Positions 40,776 to 50,104 are shown, counted from the stretch's first letter. The stretch is 64,000 nt of DNA from Actinomyces johnsonii (GCF_006546835.1 NZ_VICB01000001.1:1-64000); one strand, 5' to 3'. Notes: generated from the letters alone by a model not told the origin. Made by a program: numbers and translations.

Positions 40776-41885
40776 ATGAGTGAGCTGAGCCGCACGACGG
40801 ATACCGCACCTGGCTCCGGGGACTCCCCGGTCCGCTTCGGCGTGATCGGGGCCGGTTTCATCGCCCGATGGTTCGCGCAGGCCGTTGCCCTTGAACCGGC
40901 CGCCCGGGTCGTGGCCGTCACCTCTGCTCGCCGCGAGCGCGCCGCCGCCTTCGCCCAGGAGCACCAAGTCCCGTATGCCCACGCATCGCTCGAGGAGATG
41001 CTCGCCGCCCACGGCCCGGACTCCGAGGCACCGATCGACGTCGTCTACGTGGGCTCCCCCAATTCCCTGCATGCGGAGCATACGATCGCGGCGTTGGAGG
41101 CCGGTTTCCACGTCCTGGTGGAGAAGCCCTTCGCGCTGACGGCCGGCCAGGCCCGCGCGATGGTGAAGGCCGCCAGACGGGCCGACCGCTTCCTCATGGA
41201 GGGGTGGTTGTCCGCCTTCGAGCCCGGTGTGGCACGGGTGCGCGAGGCGCTGGGGCGCGTGGGCCGACTGCACCGGGTGGTGCTGTCCAAGGAGCAGTTC
41301 TCCTCGCGGATGGAGGCCTACCGGGCCGGTCACCTGCCGCCGGCCTTCGACCCGGCCCTGGGCGGCGGGTCCCTCATGGACCTGGGCATCTACACGGTCA
41401 ACCTGGCCATCCACCTGTTCGGGGAACCGGACCGGGTAACGGCCACGGGAGAGCTGCTGGATTCCGGCGTCGACGTGCGGGGCACAGTCGTCCTGTCCTA
41501 CGACTCCGGCGAGTTCGCCGGGCTGGAGGTCATCTGCCTGCACTCCAAGACCTCTCCGGGGACGGAGTCGACCTTCGCCTCGGACCGGGACGTCGTGGCC
41601 ATTGATGACTGCCAGTGGCCCGAGCGGATCGAGCTGCGCGGGCCGACCGCAGGCAGGAGCGCGGGTGAGGGTGCGCAGGCGCGCGAGGATCTGTCGGTCG
41701 AGCGCGGCGCCCAGCAGCCCGGCCGTCAACTCATCTATGAGCTGGCCGAGGTCTGCCGCCTGGTGCGGGCCGGGGCACGGGAGTCCGACCTGCATCCCCT
41801 GGAGCATTCGGTGGCCGCCATCAGGGTGCTGGAGGAGGCACGCCACCAGGTGGGGGTACGTTTTCCGGCCGACTCTCAGGACTAG
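40776..41885 (+). CDS. Gfo/Idh/MocA-family oxidoreductase
   Basis: 369 residues. N-terminal Rossmann motif FGVIGAGFIARWFAQAV, then YVGSPNSLHAEHTIAALEAG and VLVEKPFALT with the catalytic EKP lysine. C-terminal domain has GGGSLMDLGIYTVNLAIHLFG. NAD(P)-dependent, sugar or inositol-like substrate unknown. ATG at 40776 with no Shine-Dalgarno; GAGACT ends seven bases upstream. Confidence 0.9.
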   Translation: MSELSRTTDTAPGSGDSPVRFGVIGAGFIARWFAQAVALEPAARVVAVTSARRERAAAFAQEHQVPYAHASLEEMLAAHGPDSEAPIDVVYVGSPNSLHAEHTIAALEAGFHVLVEKPFALTAGQARAMVKAARRADRFLMEGWLSAFEPGVARVREALGRVGRLHRVVLSKEQFSSRMEAYRAGHLPPAFDPALGGGSLMDLGIYTVNLAIHLFGEPDRVTATGELLDSGVDVRGTVVLSYDSGEFAGLEVICLHSKTSPGTESTFASDRDVVAIDDCQWPERIELRGPTAGRSAGEGAQAREDLSVERGAQQPGRQLIYELAEVCRLVRAGARESDLHPLEHSVAAIRVLEEARHQVGVRFPADSQD

Positions 41886-41954
41886 CCGCCGTTCCTGCCC
41901 CTCGGCCGCTTCCGCGGTAGCCCGACGACGGCTCAACGGTGAGATGATGCCGCT

Positions 41955-43592
41955 ATGACATCGATTCCCCCTGCAGACGGCAGCCCGTCCGACGACTCAT
42001 CCACATCCGCCTCCCCGGGTGAGGCTCCCCAGTCCTTGGCGGCGCGCGGCTCCAATCGTTCTCGTCAGCCGGACAACCAGGCCTTCCGGGACTTCATCGG
42101 CTCGGGATGGGGTCCGCGCCCCGGGGGCCTGCCCGCCCGCAGCGAGGCGGCCCCGTGGGCGGCGGCTCGCCGAGAGGCGCTCGGGACGCACTTCCCCGGC
42201 GAGCGCCTGGTACTGCCCGCGGGAGCGCTCAAAGTGCGCAACAACGACTGCGACTACCGCTTCCGGCCTCACAGTGCCTTCGCCCACCTGGCAGGGACCG
42301 GTGCGGACTTCGAGCCCGACGCCGTCCTCGTCCTGGAGCCCCTGACCTCGCCCGGCCGGAACACGAACACTGCGCAGACGCCAGGCGCCCCGGATGATCC
42401 GGCCCATGCCGCCCCGACTCACGAGGCGGTCCTCTACTTCCGTCCCCGGGCCTCGCGTTCCAGCCGGGAGTTCTACGGCGATCCCCGCTACGGCGAGCTG
42501 TGGGTGGGGGTGCGCCCCTCCCTGGAGGAGGTCGAGGCGGCCACCGGTGTGCGCTGCGCCCACATCGACTCCCTGCCCGATGCCCTGGCCAAGGACGCCG
42601 GTCCCGGCGCGGTCCAGCTGCGCGTCGTCGCCGAGGCCGATGAGGCCATCACCGATCTGGTGACCACCACCCGTCAGAAGGCCGGGCTGGAGACCGGCCA
42701 GGTCGCTGCCGAGGTCGACGCCGGGCTGGCCGAGGCCGCCAGCGAGCTGCGCCTGGTCAAGGACCCCTGGGAGATCGACCAGCTGCGCGCCGCCGTGGCC
42801 GCCACCAAGGCCGGCTTCGACGACCTCATCCGCTCCATCCCGAGGGCCCGCGGCCACTGGCGGGGCGAACGGGTCCTGGAGGGGGCCTTCGGGGCCAAGG
42901 CCCGCGAAGAGGGCAACGGCCTGGGCTACGACACGATCGCCGCAGCCGGCAACCACGCCAACACCCTGCACTGGATCAACAACGACGGCGCAGTCGAGCC
43001 CGGCCAGCTGGTCCTGGTGGACGCCGGAGTCGAAGTCGACTCCCTCTACACCGCCGACGTCACCCGCACGATCCCGGTCGACGGCCGCTTCACCGAGGCC
43101 CAGCGCAAGATCTACCAGGCAGTCCTCGACGCCGCCGACGCCGCCTTCGCCAGTGCAGGCACTCCGGGCTGCCGTTTCAAGGACGTCCACGCCGCCGCCA
43201 TGGAGGTGATCGCCGCCCGCCTGGAGGAGTGGGGGATGCTGCCCGAGGGGGTGAGCGCCACCGACTCGCTGGCGCCCGAGGGTCAGTATCACCGGCGCTG
43301 GATGGTCCACGGGACCAGCCATCACCTGGGCCTGGATGTCCACGACTGCGCCCAGGCGCGCCGCGAGATGTACATGGACGCCGAACTCGAGCCAGGCATG
43401 TGCTTCACCATCGAACCGGGTCTGTACTTCCGCGACGATGACCTGCTGGTGCCCGCCGAGATGCGCGGCATCGGTGTGCGCATCGAGGACGACGTCGTCG
43501 TGCGCGAGGACGGCGGCGTGGAACGTCTCACCCAGGATATTCCCCGCACTGTGGAGGAGGTCGAGGCCTGGGTGAGCGGGCTCATCGCCTGA
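41955..43592 (+). CDS. pepP: Xaa-Pro aminopeptidase (M24B, PepP-like)
   Basis: 545 residues. Cytoplasmic dimetal peptidase removing N-terminal residues before proline. An aminopeptidase-P N-terminal domain includes LVLPAGALKVRNNDCDYRF and YFRPRASRSSREFYGD. The catalytic pita-bread domain has VLVDAGVEVDSLYTADVTRT (two Asp ligands), GTSHHLGLDVHD (His), FTIEPGLYF (Glu) and GVRIEDDVVV (Glu). A disordered leader of about 40 residues precedes it. Followed by a strong hairpin. Start at 41955 has no Shine-Dalgarno; GATGAT ends six bases upstream. Confidence 0.94.
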   Translation: MTSIPPADGSPSDDSSTSASPGEAPQSLAARGSNRSRQPDNQAFRDFIGSGWGPRPGGLPARSEAAPWAAARREALGTHFPGERLVLPAGALKVRNNDCDYRFRPHSAFAHLAGTGADFEPDAVLVLEPLTSPGRNTNTAQTPGAPDDPAHAAPTHEAVLYFRPRASRSSREFYGDPRYGELWVGVRPSLEEVEAATGVRCAHIDSLPDALAKDAGPGAVQLRVVAEADEAITDLVTTTRQKAGLETGQVAAEVDAGLAEAASELRLVKDPWEIDQLRAAVAATKAGFDDLIRSIPRARGHWRGERVLEGAFGAKAREEGNGLGYDTIAAAGNHANTLHWINNDGAVEPGQLVLVDAGVEVDSLYTADVTRTIPVDGRFTEAQRKIYQAVLDAADAAFASAGTPGCRFKDVHAAAMEVIAARLEEWGMLPEGVSATDSLAPEGQYHRRWMVHGTSHHLGLDVHDCAQARREMYMDAELEPGMCFTIEPGLYFRDDDLLVPAEMRGIGVRIEDDVVVREDGGVERLTQDIPRTVEEVEAWVSGLIA

Positions 43593-43641
43593 CAGCTTTC
43601 TTCCACCCCTTCTATCACTTCCCTCTGCCACGGGACGAGAA

Positions 43642-43682
43642 CGGACCGGGCCCATCGTCACCGGGGCGATCGGCCCGGTCCG
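43642..43682 (+). terminator. Terminator after pepP
   Basis: 11-bp GC-rich stem (43642-43652 with 43672-43682) with an internal partially paired loop, 50 bases after the pepP stop. Confidence 0.75.
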
Positions 43683-43712
43683 CAACGTACGGAGCATCGG
43701 CGGCAGAGCATC

Positions 43713-43749
43713 TTGCACATCATCGCCTAACGCGGATACCATCGTTACA
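43713..43749 (+). promoter_or_regulatory. Leaderless promoter of the ArsR-CDF operon
   Basis: TTGCAC (43713-43718), 18-base spacer, TACCAT (43737-43742), then six bases to the ATG at 43749. There is no Shine-Dalgarno, so the transcript probably begins at the start codon. Confidence 0.6.
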
Positions 43750-44120
43750 TGACGATGAAACATGGGTTGCTTCCCGAGGACCGATCCCAGGACCACGGCG
43801 CAGTGCACAAGGCCTCCACCGTGGCCTCCCTGCTCGACGTCCTGGGGGACGCCACCCGCCTGGCGATCCTGCGCCACCTCCACGGCGGCGAGCACCGGGT
43901 AGTGGAGCTGACCGAGCACCTGGGCCTGGCCCAGTCGACCGTCTCCCAGCACCTGGCAATCCTGCGCAGCGCGGGTCTCATCTCCAGCCACTCCCACGGG
44001 CGGGCCAATGTCAGCCGGATCGAGCACCCCGAGGACATCGAGAAGGTACTGGCCGCAGCCGAGTCCCTGGCCGCCATCATCTCCGCAGCCCCTTCGGGCC
44101 AGGACCAGGAACCGCTGTGA
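43749..44120 (+). CDS. ArsR/SmtB-family metal-sensing repressor
   Basis: 123 residues. Winged helix with SLLDVLGDATRLAILRHLHG and VVELTEHLGLAQSTVSQHLAIL. The late His-containing segment GLISSHSHGRANVSRIEH and an N-terminal His-rich start could form metal sites like those of CzrA/SmtB. It overlaps the following cation-efflux gene by four bases (GTGA), so it most likely represses its own operon and is released by Zn or a similar metal (inference). Confidence 0.9.
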   Translation: MTMKHGLLPEDRSQDHGAVHKASTVASLLDVLGDATRLAILRHLHGGEHRVVELTEHLGLAQSTVSQHLAILRSAGLISSHSHGRANVSRIEHPEDIEKVLAAAESLAAIISAAPSGQDQEPL

Positions 44121-45100
44121 GCACTCCGGGCAGTCACGAGGACCACGACCACTCCCCCGCCGCCACTGAGCACGCCCACGGACACTCCCACAACCACGGC
44201 GCGGGGGCCTCGCGCGGCCGGCTCCTGATCGCCCTGTGCCTGTCAGTCACCGTCCTGGTGGCTGAGATCATCACGGCGCTGCTGACCGGTTCACTGGCCC
44301 TCCTGGCCGACGCCGGGCACATGCTCACCGACGTCGTCGGCCTGGTCATGGCCCTGGTCGCCGCGCACCTGTCTACGCGGCCGGCGACGGACCGCTCCAC
44401 CTGGGGCATGCGCCGGGCCGAGGTCATTGGGGCCGCGCTCCAGGCGGGCATGCTTGCCGTCGTCGGCGTCTTCGTGGCCTTCAAGGCGATTCACAACCTG
44501 CTGGTGGCACCGCAGGTCGAGGCCTCCGGGATGCTCGTCATGGGCGTCATCGGCCTGGTCGCCAACATCATCGCACTGGTGGTCCTCTCCGGCGGGCGCG
44601 GCGGCGACGGACACGGCGAGAACCTCAATATGAGGGCCGCCTTCCTGGAAGTCCTCAACGACGCCCTGGGATCAGTGGGAGTCATCATCGCCGCGGCAAT
44701 CGTCGCCCGCACCGGCTGGACTCGGGCCGATGCCGTGGTCTCCCTCCTCATCGCAGTCCTCATCCTGCCCCGGGCCGTGGCGCTGCTGCGCTCGGCTCTG
44801 GCCGTCCTCATGGACTTCACGCCTAAGGAGCTGGACCTGGCGCAGGTGCGCACCCACATGCTCGAGGTCGACCACGTCGAGGAGGTCCACGACCTGCACG
44901 CCTGGACGGTCGCCTCGGGAATGCCGGTACTGACCGCCCACGTCGTCGTCCGCGACGAGTGCCTGCGCGACGGTCATACCGAGGAGATCCTGGACCGGCT
45001 CCAGAGCTGCATGGCCGAGCACTTCCCGGTCAGGATCCAGCACGCGACCCTCCAGCTCGAGCCCGTCTCGCATCTGGAGCACGAGGCCGCCCACTGCTAG
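44117..45100 (+). CDS. Cation diffusion facilitator (Zn efflux, CzcD/ZitB-like)
   Basis: 327 residues. His-rich N-terminus (HEDHDHSPAATEHAHGHSHN) and six membrane helices. Helix II carries LLADAGHMLTD and helix V LNDALGSVGVIIAA, the HxxxD/DxxxD type metal sites. The cytoplasmic C-terminal domain has VEEVHDLHAWTVASG. Proton-driven export of Zn2+ or related ions. GTG start coupled to the ArsR gene. Confidence 0.93.
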   Translation: MSTPGSHEDHDHSPAATEHAHGHSHNHGAGASRGRLLIALCLSVTVLVAEIITALLTGSLALLADAGHMLTDVVGLVMALVAAHLSTRPATDRSTWGMRRAEVIGAALQAGMLAVVGVFVAFKAIHNLLVAPQVEASGMLVMGVIGLVANIIALVVLSGGRGGDGHGENLNMRAAFLEVLNDALGSVGVIIAAAIVARTGWTRADAVVSLLIAVLILPRAVALLRSALAVLMDFTPKELDLAQVRTHMLEVDHVEEVHDLHAWTVASGMPVLTAHVVVRDECLRDGHTEEILDRLQSCMAEHFPVRIQHATLQLEPVSHLEHEAAHC

Positions 45101-45160
45101 CGCAGGTGGCCAGTTCCAGTTGGTCCTGTTAGCGCGCAGTTGGCGCAGCTGGCGCAGGGC

Positions 45161-46009
45161 TCAGCCGCGGCGGTAGCGCTTGCGGGTCGGCTCGGGTATG
45201 TGCGCGGGCTCTCCGCCCTCCAGGTGCTCCCGGGCGAAGGCGAGCGCGCTGGCCAGCCCCTCGAGGCGCTGGGCGGCCGTCATGGACCTGGTGGTCACTT
45301 CGACGACCACCTGTCCCCCGCCGGCCTCGAAGCCGGTGGCTATCAGGTGCCTGAGGACCCCGGCGCAGTCCTGGTTGCCCTGCCCGGGTAGCAGGTGGTC
45401 GTCCAAGGGTCCCGGCACGCCGTCGGTCAGGTGGAGATGACGCAGCGTGGGGCCGAGGGAGCGGGCCATGGCCAAGGCGTCGGAGCCGGAGGTGGCCGCA
45501 TGGGAGATGTCCAGCGTCACCGACTTGTAGCCCTGCCCCACCGGGTCCCAGGTGGGCGAGTAGGCCTGGAAGTCGCGCGTGGAGTGGGCGTGGCGGGGCC
45601 TCCAGGTGAACATGTTCTCCACCGCCAGATGGATGCCCGTGGTGGACTCCCGCTGCGCGACCCCGGCGATGAAGGAGCGCGCGTAGCGGGTCTGCCAGAA
45701 GAAGGGCGGGTGAAGCACCACGGTGGGCGCCTCGAGGTAGTGGGCCAGCTCGATGGAGCGGTCCACCTTGTCCCACGGATCCACCCCGAAGACCCCGCGG
45801 GTCACCAGCAGCGTGGGGGCGTGGATCGCCAGAACGGGCTGGTCGTGCTTCTCCGCCAGGGCCGCCAGACGGGTGGCGTCCTGGGAGGCCTTCTCACTCC
45901 AGACCATGACCTCGACGCCGTCGTAGCCCAGTTCCTGAGCCATCGCGAAGGTGTCGGGAACGCTGCCGGGAACCACGCAGGCGGTCGACAGTCCCACCGG
46001 AATACTCAT
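45161..46009 (-). CDS. TIM-barrel sugar-phosphate isomerase/epimerase-like protein
   Basis: 282 residues, AP-endonuclease-2/xylose-isomerase-like TIM barrel. GLSTACVVPGSVPDTFAMAQ starts strand one; metal-ligand segments are VLHPPFF, LAVENMF (Glu), VTLDISHAA (Asp/His), LHLTDG (Asp) and VVVEVT (Glu). Substrate unknown. 21 bases downstream of the GSP17M-like gene on the same strand, so the two may be co-transcribed. AAGGGA lies 11 bases before the ATG. Confidence 0.85.
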   Translation of the reverse strand: MSIPVGLSTACVVPGSVPDTFAMAQELGYDGVEVMVWSEKASQDATRLAALAEKHDQPVLAIHAPTLLVTRGVFGVDPWDKVDRSIELAHYLEAPTVVLHPPFFWQTRYARSFIAGVAQRESTTGIHLAVENMFTWRPRHAHSTRDFQAYSPTWDPVGQGYKSVTLDISHAATSGSDALAMARSLGPTLRHLHLTDGVPGPLDDHLLPGQGNQDCAGVLRHLIATGFEAGGGQVVVEVTTRSMTAAQRLEGLASALAFAREHLEGGEPAHIPEPTRKRYRRG

Positions 46010-46030
46010 CGCTGAAATCCCTTGTCCCTC

Positions 46031-46831
46031 TCAGTCCTCATCACTGGAGTTGGCGCCGCCACCGCCCTGCGACCTCCTCGAGTCGCCCTGGTCCCCCTCA
46101 TCGCGCCGGCGCGAAGGCCGCCGGAACGGGTCGTAGTCCTCGGGGACGGCGGGCGTGCCGGGCTCAGGTCCCGAGACCGCGCCGGGAGTTATGTCAGGGG
46201 CGCTGCCGGCCTGCGGCAGACGCACCCCGAAGCGGGGCTGCTCATCAGGGCGGGAGCCGAAGGCCGTCGGACCGGGGGACTCCTCCCGAGCCCGACGACG
46301 CTCCTGGGTCCGGCGCAGGGCCTCTCCCCCGCGCGAGAGATTGCCCGGGACGTCGGCCAGGGCCTGAGTCGCCTCGTGGACTTCGCGGGCCGCGATGATC
46401 GAGTAGCGGGAGGCCACGACCTGACTGATCGAGGTGAAGTCTCGGCGCCCGCGCGTCAGGGCATAGCTAAAGAGCTGGAAGACGATGCCCCACAACACCC
46501 CCAGCAGGACGCAGGCCCAGAAGCTGAGCCGAGGACCGCTGCTGCCGGCGACCGACATGATGAGACCGAAGAACACCCCGATCCACAGGCCGCTCATCGC
46601 GCCCGACATCGCCGCACGCCCCCAGCTCATGCGCCCGGTGATACGCTCCACCTGACGCAGGTCGGTGCCGATGATCGCCAGGTGCTGGACCGGGAAGCCC
46701 TGATCCGACAGGGCATCGACTGCCCTCTGCGCCTCGGGGTAGGTCGCGAAGGAGGCCACCTCCTCCCCCTTGGGCATGACACCACCACCGGGTGAGGTCA
46801 GGGAGGACAGCGGGCTCGGATTGGCACTCAT
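46031..46831 (-). CDS. General stress protein 17M-like membrane protein
   Basis: 266 residues. N-terminal GSP17M/YflT domain (VASFATYPEAQRAVDALSDQ, then LAIIGTDLRQVERITGRM). Two membrane helices follow (about 95-115 and 120-140). The C-terminal half is a charged, Pro/Arg/Gly-rich disordered tail ending SSDED. Homologue of Rv1234 by neighbourhood and pattern (from memory). Divergent from the MgtE-like gene. GACGAT ends seven bases before the ATG; no Shine-Dalgarno. Confidence 0.8.
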   Translation of the reverse strand: MSANPSPLSSLTSPGGGVMPKGEEVASFATYPEAQRAVDALSDQGFPVQHLAIIGTDLRQVERITGRMSWGRAAMSGAMSGLWIGVFFGLIMSVAGSSGPRLSFWACVLLGVLWGIVFQLFSYALTRGRRDFTSISQVVASRYSIIAAREVHEATQALADVPGNLSRGGEALRRTQERRRAREESPGPTAFGSRPDEQPRFGVRLPQAGSAPDITPGAVSGPEPGTPAVPEDYDPFRRPSRRRDEGDQGDSRRSQGGGGANSSDED

Positions 46832-46911
46832 AGGGGCTATCGTCGCATGCGCGGGCACGCGGCACAGACCCATCGACGGGCATTCACGCCCCAGACGCAT
46901 AGGCTTGGCTT

Positions 46912-48204
46912 GTGGAGAACACCAGGACGCGCACGACCAGCAGGGTATTTGTGGCCCGCCTCATCGGTACCTCCGTCTTCGACCCCCTGGGCGACGCGGT
47001 GGGCAAGGTTCATGACGTCGTCGTCCTGCTGCAGATGCGCGGGGAGCCACGAGCGGTCGGCTTCGTCATCGAGGTCTCCAGCCGGCGCCGTGTCTTCCTG
47101 CCGCTATCCCGAATCACCGCGATCGAGCCCGGCGCCGTCATCACCACGGGCCTGATGAACATCCGCCGCTTCACCCAGCGGCACGTGGAGACCCTCGTCG
47201 TCGGCGAGCTGCTGGACCGGGTGGTCACGATGCGCGACGGCTCTGGGACCGTCACCGTACGGGACGTGGCTATCGAACGCGACCGCGGCATGGACTGGAA
47301 GGTGACCCGCCTATTCGTCCAGCGGGCCTCCACCGGGCCACTGGGCCTGCGCCGCGGAGAGACCTTCACGGTGCGTCCCGAGGAGGTCACGGGTCTGGCC
47401 GCCAGCGCGGACCAGCAGGGCGCCACCGCGCTACTGGCCACCCTGGAGGACCTCAAGGCCGCCGACCTGGCCGACGTCATGCGAGACCTGCCTCAGGACA
47501 GCCAGATGCGTGTGGCCGCCGAGCTCACCGACGAGCGCCTGGCCGACGTCCTCGAGGAGCTCGGCAATGAGGACGCCGTCGCTCTCCTGTCCCGCCTGGA
47601 GGCCGGGCGCGCCGCCGACGTCCTGGACGCCATGCAGCCCGACGACGCCGCCGACCTGGTCGCCGACCTCCCCCAGCTCAAGGCCGCCGAGCTCCTGGGC
47701 CTCATGGAGCCCGAGGAGGCCGAGGACGTGCGTCGCCTCATGGCCTACGACGACTACACCGCCGGTGGCCTCATGACCACCGAGCCGATCATTCTGCCCC
47801 CCGAGGCGACGGTGGCGACCTTCCTGGCCCAGTCCCGCAAGGTCGAGATCCCCCCGGCCCTGGCCGCCATCGGCTTCGTGTGCCGACCTCCCCTGGAGTC
47901 GCCCACCGGCAAGTTCCTGGGCGTGGTCCACTTCCAGCGGACCCTGCGCGAGCGCCCCCAGCGACTGGTCGGATCGATCGTGGACACCGACGTCGACTCC
48001 GTGCGAGCCGAGGACTCCATCGGTACCGTCACGCGCCTGCTGGCCACCTACAACCTGACGGCCCTGCCGGTCCTCGACGACGCCGGGCGCCTGCTGGGCG
48101 CCGTCAGCGTCGACGACGTCCTGGACCACCTCATGCCCGATGACTGGCGCGTAGCCGATGAGGCCGTCACCGACGAGACGATCGAGAGGGGAGCTAATGC
48201 CTGA
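46912..48204 (+). CDS. Soluble MgtE-N/CBS domain protein with N-terminal PRC-barrel
   Basis: 430 residues. A PRC-barrel-like N-terminus (about 10-90, IGTSVFDPLGDAVGKVHDV), an MgtE_N superhelix (LADVMRDLPQDSQMRVAAEL and similar repeats) and a pair of CBS domains (GGLMTTEPIILPPEATVATF and GAVSVDDVLDHLMP). The magnesium-channel membrane domain of MgtE is absent, so it is a regulatory half, not a transporter by itself. GTG start with TAGGCT ending six bases upstream. It overlaps the DUF1003 gene by eight bases. Confidence 0.87.
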   Translation: MENTRTRTTSRVFVARLIGTSVFDPLGDAVGKVHDVVVLLQMRGEPRAVGFVIEVSSRRRVFLPLSRITAIEPGAVITTGLMNIRRFTQRHVETLVVGELLDRVVTMRDGSGTVTVRDVAIERDRGMDWKVTRLFVQRASTGPLGLRRGETFTVRPEEVTGLAASADQQGATALLATLEDLKAADLADVMRDLPQDSQMRVAAELTDERLADVLEELGNEDAVALLSRLEAGRAADVLDAMQPDDAADLVADLPQLKAAELLGLMEPEEAEDVRRLMAYDDYTAGGLMTTEPIILPPEATVATFLAQSRKVEIPPALAAIGFVCRPPLESPTGKFLGVVHFQRTLRERPQRLVGSIVDTDVDSVRAEDSIGTVTRLLATYNLTALPVLDDAGRLLGAVSVDDVLDHLMPDDWRVADEAVTDETIERGANA

Positions 48205-48778
48205 CCAGCTCGACCAACCGCTGCCCGACAACCGCCTACGGTGGCTGCGCAGGACCCACCCCGCCCGGGCCTCCCGCTCCGACGGATTCGGCCGCTTCGC
48301 CGAGGCGACCGCCCGCTTCATGGGCTCGCCCCAGTTCGTGCTCTACATGTCGATCTTCGTCATCGCCTGGATCGTGGCGAACCTCGTCCTGGCCAAGGTG
48401 CAGCAGGCATGGGATCCCTACCCGTTCATCCTGCTCAACCTGGCCTTCTCCACCCAGGCCTCCTACTCGGCCCCCCTCATCATGCTGGCCCAGAACCGGC
48501 AGGACGACCGCGACCGCGTCACCGCCGAGCAGGACCGCCAGCGCGCTCAGCGCAACCTGGAGGACACCGAGTTTCTCACCCGGGAGATCGCCGCCCTGCG
48601 CCTGGCCATGAACGACGTCGCCACCCGCGACTTCGTGCGTAGCGAACTTCGCGACATGCTCGGCGAGATCCTCGCCGAGGAGCGCCTCACCCGTGAGGAG
48701 ATCACCGAGATCGCGGAGTTCCAAGAGGGGGGCGACGACGAGACCGACAGCCATCCCGGTCACCACCCCTCCCATTGA
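48197..48778 (+). CDS. DUF1003 membrane protein
   Basis: 193 residues. FMGSPQFVLYMSIFVIAWIV and FPFILLNLAFSTQASYSAP-like (PFILLNLAFSTQASYSAPLI) are two membrane helices of DUF1003, followed by the conserved NRQDDRDR and a coiled-coil tail with acidic end and a terminal His-rich SHPGHHPSH. ATG at 48197 with GAGAGGGGAG upstream, inside the end of the MgtE-like gene. The tight pairing suggests the two proteins act together, perhaps in divalent-metal sensing (inference). Confidence 0.9.
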   Translation: MPDQLDQPLPDNRLRWLRRTHPARASRSDGFGRFAEATARFMGSPQFVLYMSIFVIAWIVANLVLAKVQQAWDPYPFILLNLAFSTQASYSAPLIMLAQNRQDDRDRVTAEQDRQRAQRNLEDTEFLTREIAALRLAMNDVATRDFVRSELRDMLGEILAEERLTREEITEIAEFQEGGDDETDSHPGHHPSH

Positions 48779-48849
48779 GGACGGCCGCCCCTTCTCACGT
48801 GGGACGCGCCACCTGTCGAGGCGCCGAGCACCGCCCCTAGGATGGGGCC

Positions 48850-49992
48850 ATGCCGCTACCGACTCATGACGCCGTCATGGAGGCGCTGAACCGGGTGATC
48901 GACCCCGAGCTGCGCCGCCCCATCACCGACCTGGGAATGGTCTCCTCCGTCGACATCGCCGAGGACGGCGTGGTCAGCGTCGAGGTGCTCCTGACCGTGG
49001 CCGGGTGCCCCCTGAAGGACACCATCACCGCTGACACCCAGCGCGAAGTCGGCTCCATCGAGGGCGTCACAGATGTGCGGGTGAGCCTGGGCGTCATGAA
49101 CGACGAGCAGAAGGCCGAGCTGCGCCGTCGCCTGCGCGGGGGCGCGGCCGAGCCGGTGGTGCCCTTCACCCAGCCGGGCAACCTCACCCGGGTCTACGCC
49201 GTCACCTCCGGCAAGGGCGGGGTCGGCAAGTCCTCGGTGACCGCGAACCTGGCCGCGGCCATGGCCGCCCAGGGCCTGAGCGTGGGAGTCGTCGACGCCG
49301 ACATCTACGGCTTCTCCATCCCTCGCATGCTGGGCGTGGACCGGGTTCCCACCCAGCTGGACGGCATGATCGTGCCGCCCGTGGCCCACGGGGTCAAGGT
49401 CATCTCGATCGGCATGTTCGTCGAGGACAAGCAGCCGGTCGTCTGGCGCGGCCCCATGCTGCACCGCGCCGTCCAGCAGTTCCTCTCCGACGTTTTCTGG
49501 GGAGATCTGGATGTCCTTCTGCTGGACCTGCCGCCCGGGACCGGGGACGTGACCATCTCAGTGGCTCAGCTGCTGCCGGGCGCCGAGATCCTCGTGGTCA
49601 CCACCCCGCAGACGGCCGCCGCCGAGGTGGCCGAGCGAACGGGCCTCATCGCCGCCCAGACGCACCAGAAGGTGGTGGGCGTTATCGAGAACATGTCTTA
49701 CATGCCCCAGGCCGACGGCTCGCGCGTCGAGATCTTCGGCTCCGGAGGGGGCGCGATCGTCAGCGCCTCCCTGAGTGAAACTCTCGGCTACGAGGTCCCG
49801 CTCCTGGCTCAGCTGCCGTTGGACATCCGTCTGCGGGAGGGTTCCGACACCGGTCGTCCGGCCGCCGTGGCCGACGACGGCAGGCCCGCCGCCGACGCCC
49901 CCGCCGCCCTGGAGCTGTCCGCCGTCGCCCAGCGCCTGACCCACCGCGCCCGAGGCCTGGCCGGCAAGAGCCTGGGGGTCACTCCGGCCTGA
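48850..49992 (+). CDS. mrp: Mrp/ApbC iron-sulfur cluster carrier ATPase
   Basis: 380 residues. The N-terminal MIP18/DUF59 domain (AVMEALNRVIDPELRRPITD, TVAGCPLKD) precedes a ParA-like ATPase domain with deviant Walker A SGKGGVGKSS, VDADIYGFSIPRMLG and DLPPGTGDVTIS. Iron-sulfur cluster scaffold or carrier in the cytosol. The usual bacterial CxxC near the C-terminus is not seen. ATG at 48850 has TAGGAT ending six bases upstream and no Shine-Dalgarno (leaderless). Confidence 0.93.
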   Translation: MPLPTHDAVMEALNRVIDPELRRPITDLGMVSSVDIAEDGVVSVEVLLTVAGCPLKDTITADTQREVGSIEGVTDVRVSLGVMNDEQKAELRRRLRGGAAEPVVPFTQPGNLTRVYAVTSGKGGVGKSSVTANLAAAMAAQGLSVGVVDADIYGFSIPRMLGVDRVPTQLDGMIVPPVAHGVKVISIGMFVEDKQPVVWRGPMLHRAVQQFLSDVFWGDLDVLLLDLPPGTGDVTISVAQLLPGAEILVVTTPQTAAAEVAERTGLIAAQTHQKVVGVIENMSYMPQADGSRVEIFGSGGGAIVSASLSETLGYEVPLLAQLPLDIRLREGSDTGRPAAVADDGRPAADAPAALELSAVAQRLTHRARGLAGKSLGVTPA

Positions 49993-50046
49993 ACCGGCCT
50001 CGCCCAGGTCCCAGTTCTCACCGAGTCTCACTGAGACCGACAAGTC

Positions 50047-50083
50047 TCGCGTAGCCCGACGGTTTTTCTGTCCGGCTACGCGA
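50047..50083. terminator. Terminator between mrp and tatB
   Basis: Perfect 10-bp stem (50047-50056 with 50074-50083). A T5 run sits in the loop. It separates the convergent genes. Confidence 0.7.
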
Positions 50084-50104
50084 AATCGGCCCGGCTCGGT
50101 GAGG

